From Whalleya microplaca (taxonomy: Eukaryota; Ascomycota; Sordariomycetes; Xylariales; Xylariaceae): a stretch of DNA of 64,000 bases. The stretch is taken from NCBI GenBank assembly GCA_022497155.1, contig MU385716.1, positions 1-64,000 of the forward strand, given 5' to 3'. Shown here piece by piece: positions 1 through 10,241 of the stretch; positions within the stretch are counted from its first letter, which is position 1; every line of letters starts with the position of its first letter. The position numbers and the translations under genes were made by a program. The notes beneath the pieces are model-generated. The model worked only from the letters and a program-made list of their open reading frames with translations. It had not been told where the DNA came from and searched no databases.

Positions 1-278
1 AGCCGTGGCTAGCTGTGGCTAGCTGACCTGTTGTCACCTGCTGTCACCTGACTTGCTGCTGATCAGCTGTAAGCTATGGCCACCTGACCTGACCTACTGC
101 TGCTGCTGCTGATAGCTGTGGCTATCTGACCTGTTACCTTAAGGTCCCTGGGGTGAAAATTTTTTTTTTTCAGATCTGAAGGTCAGGCATTCAAGTGTGG
201 GGCGTGTTTTCATTTTTTTTTTTTTTTTTTTTCAGATTTTTTAGCTGTGTGGACGCTAGCTGAAAAATCAAGGAGGGA
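1..278. repeat. Low-complexity tract rich in AGCTGTGGCTAGCTGACCTG-like units
   Basis: The first 140 bases are built from short variants of AGCTGTGGCTAGCTGACCTG, CACCTG and CTGCTG. A similar phrase recurs about 100 bases apart (near 9-28 and 110-133). Two long T tracts follow at about 158-170 and 213-232. This stretch is not AT-degraded like the DNA to its right. It may be the 3' internal part of a retroelement, because a purine-rich run (AAAAATCAAGGAGGGA, 263-278) directly precedes a possible LTR. No protein could be recognised. Confidence 0.4.
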
Positions 279-562
279 TGTAATGGGGCAAGGGATTACG
301 GGTAGTGACAGCAGCTTAAGAGCTATTAAAAGCCCCCTAAAGCCACGTTATAAAGTATTTATAAGGCAATTCATAAGGCACTCCACAGGGCAATTTATAA
401 TAAATTATATACCTATATTTAGCTAACTTTTTCCTTTATATCTCCTTTACTTTTTTATAATAAATATTATTAAATAGTCAAATAGTTATATATATACATA
501 GCTTTAGCAACTATTATATACTTATTTTTAATTTAATATCTCACTTTTAATTCACCCCGACA
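279..562 (+). mobile_element. Possible 3' LTR of a retroelement entering from the left
   Basis: A purine-rich, polypurine-tract-like run ends at 278 and the next bases are TGTAATGGGG. A CA end is seen at 561-562 after CACCCCGA. TG...CA ends next to a purine tract fit a 3' LTR, but the 5' LTR and its target duplication would lie outside the window. The interior is strongly AT-rich after about 330. The right boundary is a guess, because the flanking sequence may instead belong to the repeat that begins near 590. Confidence 0.3.
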
Positions 563-589
563 CCCTATTTTAAGACAATATTATCGTTA

Positions 590-2456
590 TTAGCGTATAA
601 CTTACGGAAGTTCGATTTTAGTAATAGCAAAAGGTAATTTTAAACCGAATAGTTTATCGATTTATAACATATATACTAGTATTATTTTTAACGTAATTAT
701 TATTTTAATTTCGTAATAAAAAATGCTTACTATTTTTTAAAAATTTAAAATAACGTAATTTTAGGTATTTATTTACCGTTTATTAAGGTATTTTTAAATA
801 CTACTTTAATTTTAGCTTCGGCTATGTTATATACGTAAATTGTATTAATAAAAGTATTTATAACATTCGGATTGCGAGAACCGGAGAATACGTGAAAGCT
901 TAACTATTAATATAACTAAAAGATAAATTTATTATAAGTATTTAGCATTAAATCTTTTTTAAAAAGCTTCCGTTTTAATTTATTATTTATAATATAACGT
1001 AAACAATTAACCCGGTACTTTTTAAACAAATTTATTTTATTTATTTCTTAGGTTTATCGGTATTACTACGTTAGAAAAGTATAAATAAACTTATTTAAAC
1101 CTTATATAATAAATCGAAATTTAGCCGCCGCTCGCGTAACTTTATTTAAGTCGGCGTAAATTAATTTTAAAATATTTAAAATAATTTAATAATCCTAAAC
1201 GCTACTTTTTTATATATAAGCTATAATAAGGAGGACGATATATTATACTTTAGGCTCGAAACAAGCGTATATATAATAAAATTTAGCTTGGGATAATTTA
1301 ATCGCTTTATTGTCGATTTTTAATTTGCCGGCGATCTAAAGGATTTATACGTTAAAATTTAACGGGCTAAATAAGGTAAAAAGATTTAGAAATATTAATT
1401 AAAGGCGTAACTACTTAAATAGCAAAATATTATAAGTAGTTTTTATAACGCCGAGCTTAAATTCGATAAAGGTTTTATTAGCCTAAAGCTACTAAATGTA
1501 GCCTTTATAATTAGCCTTTAACGCGTTAACGTAAGTGTTAAATTTAAAGGTAAGTTTAATATATAAGGCTTAAAGTGCGGCGTTTAGCTTATTATTACCG
1601 AAAGACGCCATTATATACGCTACTGCGACTAATCGCTAAAATTAGCGTGTAAAAAAAAAGAAAAGGATAACTCGCTATAACTAATCACTAGTAACGAGTT
1701 AAAAAATAGTCGCGCTATTGCGACTAATCGCTAAAAATAGCGGGTAAAAAAGATCGGATCCGCCGTGCCTAAATATAATTTCGGACCGAGGAAAAAATTT
1801 AAAAAACAAGGTCGGCAAAAATAACAGATATAATTTAACGCTAAATAATTAAATATTACTATACGTATTTAATTTAATAAAGTCCGATAAAATATAAGTA
1901 GCGGGTAATTAATTAATTACGCCGATATTATCCTTTAGTATAAAGCTTTTTAATAAACTATATACTTTTTAAGGCTAAACTATTAATATATATAATATAT
2001 TCGAACAAGGTATTAATGGAAATAAAGTAACTAATAAGTGACTAATCGATTACGTTAATATAAAAGGTTATTAATAAATAACTAATTAACTATACCTAAT
2101 TAAAAAAAAGAAAGATTAATAAGTAACTAATTAATTACGTTAAAAAAAAAGCGCTAAATAAATTCGATAGCGGAATTAGTTAAATTTAGCGCTAAAAAAC
2201 CTTATAATTATATAACGGCTTAAGGAAAAAAATAACACATATTAAATAATAAGTATATATTACTATAAAATTATAAAGTAAGAAATAAAAGGTTAGCTAG
2301 TTAGCTATATAATAGCTTTAACTTAAAAAAACCTCCTTACTTAATTACCTAAGCTATTTAATTAAGCATATGGTTTAATAGGTTACGTATACGGGGCTTA
2401 GGGTGTGCTACAGCTTATAAGGCTTTATAGCACCCTATAAAGCTTATGCCGTAACA
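590..2456 (+). mobile_element. RIP-mutated LTR-element copy A (internal region plus 3' LTR)
   Basis: This segment is colinear with about 3432-5544: both carry GTATAACTTACGGAAGTTCG near their left end, the same phrases around a GCGACTAATCGCTAAAA motif, and an LTR-like right end. The LTR part runs from 2211 to 2456, starting TATAACGG and ending CCGTAACA, the decayed forms of TGTGACGG and CCGTGACA. No left LTR was found for this copy, so it is truncated or its left end has diverged. It lacks the two solo-LTR insertions seen in copy B and so preserves the empty insertion site of the 5217-5452 insertion. Confidence 0.75.
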
Positions 2457-2618
2457 ACTGTCGGACTAAAAGGTATAAAAAGTCAATTATCCGGAACTAT
2501 ATTAACACTCGAAACCGTATTTATTTAAATAATACTTTAACTAATAATATACCCACATCTTTATATAATAAAACGTTATTAATAATACGCTATATTAATA
2601 ATACTACTTTAATAGTTA
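2457..2618. other. AT-rich spacer between LTR-element copies
   Basis: This is AT-rich, RIP-like sequence between the right end of copy A and the target duplication of copy B. Nothing recognisable is seen. It may be the remains of older repeat DNA into which copy B inserted. Confidence 0.4.
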
Positions 2619-2623
2619 TCCGG

Positions 2624-2879
2624 TATAACGGCTTAAGGAAAAAAGTAACGCGTGTTAAGTAATAAGTGTGTATTATTATAAAATTATAAAGTAAGGAGTA
2701 AAAGGTTAACTAGTTAGTTATATAATAGCTCTAACTTAAAAAAACCTCCTTATTTAATTACCTAAATTATTTAATTAAATATGTGGTTTAATAAGTTACG
2801 TATGCGGGGCTTAAGGTATATTATAGCTTATAAAGCTTTATAATACCTTATAAAGCCTATGTTATAATATTACCTCCTT
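2624..2879 (+). repeat. Left LTR of copy B
   Basis: It starts TATAACGGCTTAAGG, the RIP form of TGTGACGGCTCAAGG at 16746, and ends TTATAATA, the RIP form of CCGTGACA. It aligns throughout with 2211-2456, 5058-5544 and 16746-16987, for example in the shared TAAAATTATAA and AACCTCCT segments. Confidence 0.8.
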
Positions 2880-3093
2880 AAATCTACTATATATAGCAGT
2901 TAATAATAGCTAGCTTATAATATATCTAATATATATAAAAATTAACTTAATTACTACTGTTTTTAAAAGGTAATTTTTTAATTTTATTTAATCCCTATAT
3001 TTTAGTTTATATAAATTATATAAGACCTAACATTAGCACTAAGTAAATTTATTAAAATTTTAAAAATTAAATTTTTTAAAAAGATTTTATTAA

Positions 3094-3328
3094 TGTTACG
3101 GCCGAATCGGGACTAGTTAGGACTAGGGTCAGGATTAAAATTAGGTGAGGTATATAAACGCTGCAATCACCCAGATGACTAAGTTACCCCACCTTGCGTA
3201 TATGGTAATTTCTAGCAGGCCTTGTTAAGCTTGCTTTTTCCTTTCTTTTTCCTCCCCATGTTGATAATTTTACTAGTAATATAGCCAAATCTTAAGCCCT
3301 GTTTTTCGTAAGCGTATACCCCGTAACA
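3094..3328 (+). mobile_element. Solo LTR, family 1, with TSD ATTAA
   Basis: A 235-bp unit begins TGTTACGGCC and ends CCCCGTAACA (terminal inverted TGTTACGG/CCGTAACA). It is flanked by ATTAA at 3089-3093 and again at 3329-3333. A TATATAAA box lies at 3151-3158, as expected for the promoter of an LTR in this orientation. It is much less AT-rich than the element it sits in, so it inserted later, although its differences from the second copy (5217-5452) suggest some RIP. No internal retroelement sequence remains, so it is a solo LTR or a very small element. Confidence 0.9.
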
Positions 3329-5216
3329 ATTAATTTATTATATTTTTTTATAATTATTTAATATCCTTTATAAACTATATATTTATTATTATAGCTACCC
3401 TTTTAATTTCTAACTTATATATTATTATTATTAATGTATAACTTACGGAAGTTCGATTTTAATAGCAGCAAAAAGTAATCTTAAATTAAATAATCTATCG
3501 ATTTATAACATATATATTAATATTATTTTTAACGTAATTATTGTTTTAATTTTATAATAAAAAGTGCCTGTTATTTTTTAAAAGTTTAAAGTAATATAAT
3601 TTTAGGTATTTATTTATTATCTATTAAAGTATTCTTAAATATTGTTTTAATTTCGGTTTCGGCCGCGCTATATACGTAAATTATACTAACGGAAATATTT
3701 ATAGCGTTCGGATTATAAAGACCGGAAGATATATAAAAACTTAATTATTAATATAACTAAAGAATAAATTTGTTATAAGTATTTAATACTAAATCTCTTT
3801 TAAAAAAACTTTTATTTTAATTTATTATTTATAATATAACGTAAATAATTAACCCGGTACTTTTTAAACAAATTTATTTTATTTATTTCCTAAGTTTATC
3901 GGTATTATTACGTTAGAAAAGTATAAATAAATTTGTTTAAATTTTATATAATAGATTAAAATTTAGCTATCGCTCGCGTAATTTTATTCGGGTCGGTATA
4001 AATTAATTTTAAGGTATTTAAAATAGTCTAATAATTTTAAACGTTACTTTTTTATACATAGGCTATAATAAAGAGGACGATATATTATATTTTAAGCTCG
4101 AGACGAACGTATATATAATAGAATTTAGCTTAAGACAATTTAATTATTTTATTATCGATTTTTAATTTGCCAGCGATCTAAAGAATTTATATATTAAAGT
4201 TTGATAGGCTAAATAAAGTAGGAGGATTTAGGAGCGCTAATTAAAGGCGTAGCTGCTTAAATAATAAAATATTATAAGTAATTTTTATAACGCCGAGCTT
4301 AAATTCGATAAAGGTTTTATTAACTTAAAGCTACTAAATATAGCCTTTATAATTAGTTTTTAACACGTTAACGTAAGTGTTAAATTTAAAGGTAAATTTA
4401 ATATATAAGGCTTAAAGTGCGGCGTTTAGTTTATTGCTACCGAAAAATGCTATTATATACGCTGCTATAATTAATCGCTAAAATTAGTATATAAAAAAAA
4501 AGGAAGGAAAAAATAACTTGCTATAACTAATTATTAATAACGAATTAAAAAATAGTCGCGCTATTGCGACTAATCGTTAAAAATAGCGGGTAAAAAAAAT
4601 CGGATTTGCTATGCCTAAATATAATTTCGGACTAAGAAAAAAGTCTAAAAAACAAGGTCAGCAAGGATAATAGGCGTGATTTAGCATTAAATAGTTAGAT
4701 ATTATTATATATATTTAATTTAATAAGGTTTAATAAAATGTAGGTAGCAGGTAATTAATCAATTACGTTAATACTATTTTTTAATATAAAGCTTTTTAAT
4801 AAACTATATACTTTTTAAAGCTAAGTTATTAGTGCGTATAATACGTTCGGATAAAATGTTAATAAAAGTAAGGTAATTAATAAATAACTAATCGATTACA
4901 CCGGCGCAAAAGATTATTAATAAATAACTAATTAACTATACTTAATCGAAAAAAAAAAGAATTAATAAGTAACTAATTAATTACGCTAAGAAAAAAAGCG
5001 CTAAATAAATTCGATAGCGGAATTAGCTAAATTTAGCGCTAAAAAACCTTATAATTATATAACGGCTTAAGGAAAAAAATAGCGCGTATTAAATAATAAA
5101 TATATATTATTATAAAATTATAAAGTGAGGAGTAAAAAATTAGCTAGTTAGCTATATAATAGTTTTAACTAAAAAAAACCTTTTTACCTAATTACTTAAG
5201 TTATTTAATTAAGCAT

Positions 5217-5452
5217 TGTTACGGGGTATACGCCTTACGAAAGACAGGGCTTAAGATCTGGCTATATTACTAGTAAAATTATCAACATAGGGAAAAAAAG
5301 GAAAGAAAGAAGCAAGCCTGACAAGGCCTGCTAGAAATCACTATATACGTAAGGTGGGGTAGCTTAGTCATCTGGGTGATTGCAGCGTTTGCGTACCCCA
5401 CCTGATCCTGATCTTAATCCTAGTCCTAACTAGTCCCGATTCGGCCGTAACA
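5217..5452 (-). mobile_element. Solo LTR, family 1, with TSD AGCAT
   Basis: A 236-bp unit in the opposite orientation to 3094-3328 and very similar to it. It starts TGTTACGGGG and ends GGCCGTAACA on the plus strand. It is flanked by AGCAT at 5212-5216 and 5453-5457. It interrupts the right LTR of copy B, and the same site in copy A is uninterrupted (AAGCATATGG, near 2369-2378), which proves insertion. It keeps more C and G than the 3094 copy, for example TACGCAAA where the other has TATATAAA. Confidence 0.9.
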
Positions 5453-5549
5453 AGCATGTAGTTTAACAGGTTACGTATGCGGGGCTTAAGGTGTGCTATA
5501 GCTTATAAGGCTTTATAGTACCTTATAAAGCCTGTGTTATAATATCCGG

Positions 5550-8500
5550 ATAGCTTTATTTATAATAAAGCAGTAATATACCGTCCTAATAAAAACTACC
5601 TTACCTTTTATAATAATACTCGGTTTTATTAAGTTAAGCCATTATACCTTAACCGTAAAAATCGCTATCGGTAATATATAAGCTATAACTACTTTCGTAA
5701 TTATAGCCGGTAGGCTTTTTTTATATACCTTATTTAAATTATAAAAATATTATATAACCTTTAGCGCTTTCGCTTTTTAATTTTCCGTATATTTCCAAAA
5801 AAAAAGCTTAAAGTTAAAAAAAACGCCTAGCTATTAAATCGCCGCTTTTCCTAATATTAAGCTCACTTTAAAATTCCCGGCCTAAACTTATTTTATATAA
5901 AAGCCCCCGGTTTTATTAAAATAAATAAGCTTATATTTAGCCGGATTAAAAATAAATATATTATTTCGTTTTTAGTTAAAAACATTTTAAACGTTTGCCG
6001 ATAAAAGCTTTATAATTTCCGCCGTAATATCGCCGGTTTATAATATAGCTACGTCGTTAATATAACCGAAATAAATATCCCTATTCCGCCGGTTAAATAA
6101 CGGTTTAATATATAACATAAATAATATTGATAAAACCGGGAAACCTTAAAAAACGCCACAAATTAAAAAAGCCGTAAAAAATTCCGCATTTTTTAGCCGG
6201 ACCGATATTATTTAATTTATTATAAAACATTTTATTTACTTAATTAACCCGGGAAGTTAACTTTATTTATAAAACCGTAAAATAAACTATTTTTTAAATA
6301 CCGCGTTATATACGCTAGATATATTTATTATAAAAAAAAACGCTTCTTAACTAGCTAAAAAAGCCCTTTCGATATTATAAATAATATATGCCGTAAAATT
6401 AACCCCTAACCGTTTCGGGAAAGCCTTAAATTACTGTAGGTTTAAAATTTTCTTACGTATAGCTATAATAACCATTCGTCGCTTTATTAGCCTTTTTAAG
6501 CCTTTACCGAAACAAAAAAAAAATAAAATTAAGCGCTAGAATTTTAGTGCCGTAAAATCCGACTTCCTAACTTTCGGTAATATTATAACGTCCGCTATTT
6601 TAAAAACTATAAAATAAAAGCCGGTATAAATACTACTCTTATATAAAGTATAGATTTTCTTTTTTAACGTAAGCTATATAAAATATAATAGTATCGCTAA
6701 TATACTGTTTTTACCCGGTGTTATATTAGCGATATATATATATATAATCTTAGTTTTTTTTATAGTTATATCCTAACTCCATTTTATCGGAATTATTTTA
6801 TCCGTAATTAAAAAGTCTTACAAGTTTTAAATATTATTACCCGCCGCGTTTGGGATTAATATAATATCCCTTAATACCTTAATCTTTTTAGTAGTATTAA
6901 AAATAAATCCGTTAAGTCCGCTTAATAAAAGCGCCTTAAACTTATCCTTAAACTTATACCACCCCGTAATTTTAAAAATAGCTTTATCCGAATTAGCTTT
7001 TTTAATTTACTTTTCTTAATAAGCCTTTTTCGCGTAATATATAGCCGCCCGTATATTACGTTATACCTCCGTTTAATTTTCGGCTAAGTCGTTTTAGCAT
7101 TCCGCCTTATATATCTCGCCGAATGTTAAACCGTATTTATCGTTTTATTACGCCGACTAAAATTTTTTATTACATTTTTTAATACTCGCGCTTTATAAAC
7201 ACTTATTTAAAACAATAGTAATAGCTTTAGTTAATACTTTTACCTTTTTTATAATAATAACGCTATCCGGATATAAATTAATATAAATATATATTAGCTT
7301 GACAAATTAACAAAAGTCGTTAAAATTAACTTTTAGTTTTTTTTTTATTACTTTTGGTAGTAATATTATCGGAATATAATAAAATATTAATCGGTAATCG
7401 GACCTAATTTTAAAAAAGACTTCTGTCTCCCCTTTAATACTTAAAATATTAATAAACGCTATATCGATTATATTTCCCGCATTATATATAAGTTAATCTT
7501 TATAAATAAGTTTTAAATTATAAGTTTCCGTTTATTACATTATTTATTTCCCTAGGCTATTATATGGGAAATAACCGGGTTATTATAACTAATAAATAAT
7601 ATTAAAGTCTTTTATAATAAAAAACCGGCTAAATTATTGCTATATTTTAAAAATAAAAAAAGTCGCCTCCCTTTTTATTTTATACTAGTAAATATTATAA
7701 AAAGTAATGTTGTTAACTTTTATTACGTAAAAATTACACGAAATAAACGGTTTAATTTATATATATTAAATATCGTTAAATATTTTTATATAAATTAAAA
7801 TATATAAGCGCTTATTTTAAATCTCGATTAAAATATATATATTATAAAAAAATAACTAATTATTTATTTTTATAATAAGTCTTTACCGATTTAAAGTTTT
7901 TATATTAATATTATATTTACCTTAAATTATGCCGCTAAATTAAACGCTAGGCTATAATTAATATTAATCCGCGTTATATTAACTTATAAAACTACTAATT
8001 CGGTTTTTAATATTTGTTTATTACTTTTATAATAAGGCGGCTAACTAACTTTATTATATATTCGGGATATAAATAAGCTATATATTATTTCTTATTATAA
8101 AAGCTCCGCTATTTAATAATAACGCCTTTATTTTTATCTTTATTAATGTTACCGCTAAAATTAATTAGTTATTTTTAACATTAAAAAATTCCCTAGTTAT
8201 CCCAGGTTTTTTAATATCCGCTATTTTATATACCACTTAAAAAAATTATTTCCTTAATTATTTAATAGCCGTAAATTACTTTTTAATTAGGCAGGTTAAC
8301 TCGTTATTAACTTATTTAAGCTTAATAAAATATATTATAAAATTTATAAAATAAAAACCCCGGTAATTAATATATTTTATAAAATTAATATATATATTAT
8401 TATATAAAATTTTATAATTCTTATATTTTTTATCCCGAAAATATAACTATAAGTTATAATAATTTTAGTATTTGCCGCATTATATAATCCTTAATTTTCG

Positions 8501-8640
8501 GTTTAGCTATTTAGCCGGTTTCGAATCAAAAAAACGGAATCCCGTTCGGATATTACTAGTAAAAAATATTACCTAATTTTAAAAGTACGGGATATTTTTG
8601 TCCGGGTAACAAATCGGTTTATATGCGATCGGCTTTTTTT
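5550..8640 (-). mobile_element. RIP-degraded LINE-type (non-LTR) retrotransposon
   Basis: On the minus strand the reverse transcriptase core can be read through many stops. Around 6122-6157 the sequence reads G-V-F-stop-G-F-P-V, the decayed form of the PQGSP motif, with CAA turned to TAA and Ser/Pro codons turned to Phe. Around 6041-6066 it reads GYINDVAIL, a decayed YIDD active site with Asp changed to Asn by G-to-A. A phrase like FGKGLKRLIKRRM further upstream (about 6470-6520) fits the start of the RT domain of fungal LINEs. The element runs right to left and its 3' end should be near 5550. An endonuclease domain should lie near 7-8 kb but could not be read with confidence. Confidence 0.75.
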
Positions 8641-8795
8641 CCGTAGCCGAAGTTACGGGAGGTACGTACCTGTGGTGCACAAACCACCTGTTACTACGTA
8701 CTCCCGTATGTCAATCGGCAACGGCACGGCAGAATGGTCACCGCCCGGCGGGGCACCCGGCTTAAGTTTTCTAAGCAATTCCCATAGTCCGAAAT
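8641..8795. other. GC-normal island with imperfect hairpin inside the RIP block
   Basis: About 155 bases keep normal composition amid AT-degraded DNA on both sides. Inside, TACGGGAG (near 8654) and CTCCCGTA (8701-8708) are inverted, with TACGTA and GTGGT/ACCAC nested between them, giving an interrupted stem around a GCACAA loop. The run CACCGCCCGGCGGGGCACCC follows. It is either a short single-copy insert that RIP could not see or a recent insertion. No gene, tRNA box or LTR end was recognised. Confidence 0.6.
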
Positions 8796-10090
8796 AGCTT
8801 TCCTCCCTATCTATTTATAAATATACAATTAGTACTTATATTAAAGCCTTGCCTTTAGTTATAATAGTTTATACGTAAGTGTTAATATAACTTTTTAAGC
8901 TATAATAATATCGGTAAGCTTTACTTTATTATATATATAAAACTCCCGGGAAACGTTAGATATAATATAAATAACCTATTTAACTACTTCCTCGATTTTA
9001 TTTCCCTCCCTTTTTAATAAAAACTAAAATATTAAAAATCGGGTTTTAATTTCGTCGTTTTTAAGTTTAATAGCTTATTTAAAGCGGACCGCTTAAACTT
9101 TTTATATATCGGAAAATATAAATCCCGTATATTTTATAAAGCTAACTTTAAATTTAATAAAAGTTAATTATTTCTATTAATAGTCCTCCGGTATACGTAA
9201 AAAAAGCTTTTAATTAAATCCCTTTTAGCTTATTTTAATCGACTTATTAATAATAAATATAATAAGCTTAAAGGCAATGTTTTTTTTCCGGCTTTTACGC
9301 TTTTATAGCTAAACTATTTGCTATTTTTTCCGTAAATTAAAGTTAAAATTAATTAAGGCAATATTAGCTATAACTATTACGTAAATTTTATTAAAAATCT
9401 TATAAAATTAGTTTATTAAATCTTTACTTATAGTATATTATTAAGCGCTTTTTTTATTCTCCTTTACTATAAAAAATATACCGGAAATATAGTTATTAGT
9501 CGGGGCGTTTTATTAATTATTTACTTTATTATTTTCTTTATTTTCTTTTTTATTAAATCTAATAAATATCGGAAAAAAGATATATATATCGTTTAATATA
9601 TTTTATAAAACAATATAAATAATTATATAAACATAGTCCGCTTATTTATAATAAAAGTCGGTTTAATATTTATTAAAAACTATATTAATAGTTTTAACTA
9701 TTTTAATAAAAACGTTATATTAAGTAATATATTATATTTTGTTTTAGCTAAACTGTTTTTTTATAAAACTAGCTAAAAATTTCGCTCGGCGTTTTTTTTT
9801 AACGCCTTTAAATAAATTAAATATCGCTATCGTTTTTAAGTTATAAATAGCCGTATATTTAAGTTTACGTACTATTTTAGCAAAAAATAATATAACGCGC
9901 GTATTAAAAATTAAAAATGTCGTAATATTTATATAATAAAAAAAATAAAAAATTACTGTTTCCGAAATCGCTAAAACAGGCCGCTTACGGCACTACTCGG
10001 TAAAAATAATACTACTATCGGTTTCTTAATCTTCCTAAGGTTAATATACAGTAATAAAGGCGCCCGCCATCTTTCGGGACAGGCGTTAAT
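8796..10090. other. AT-degraded DNA, unclassified
   Basis: This is RIP-like sequence without any surviving frame. It could be the 5' part (ORF1) of the minus-strand LINE or a separate element. No motif could be read. Confidence 0.4.
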
Positions 10091-10241
10091 GCGCCTCTAA
10101 TTAATCGTATAAACAATACGATCAATTTGGTACAGAAAAGGGCTTAAAATATAAAGTACGCGTAGAGTTATTCCCACCTTGGGGTGGGGGGTAGTAGTTG
10201 TAGGAAGGATGTCCTGAGTGAGGAGTTCGGAATTCCCAAGC

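Larger units (their letters stand above)
2619..5549 (+). mobile_element. RIP-mutated LTR retrotransposon copy B, with both LTRs and TSD
   Basis: The left LTR is at 2624-2879 and the right LTR at 5058-5544, the latter interrupted by a later insertion at 5217-5457. The outer flanks 2619-2623 and 5545-5549 are both TCCGG, a perfect 5-bp target-site duplication. Both LTRs correspond to the undegraded LTR at 16746-16987. After removing the two nested solo LTRs the internal part is only about 1.9 kb, too short for a full gag-pol, so the element is probably non-autonomous. No protein motif could be recognised with confidence. Confidence 0.85.
300..10090. repeat. RIP-degraded AT-rich repeat block
   Basis: Almost 10 kb with very high A+T, dominated by TA and TTA runs and with few CA or TG dinucleotides. 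No long reading frame survives. Repeated segments inside it (590-2456 against 3432-5544) differ mostly by C/T and G/A. Decayed coding motifs on the minus strand show Gln codons turned to TAA. This is the pattern left by repeat-induced point mutation in ascomycetes. Base composition returns to normal between about 10040 and 10110. Confidence 0.9.
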
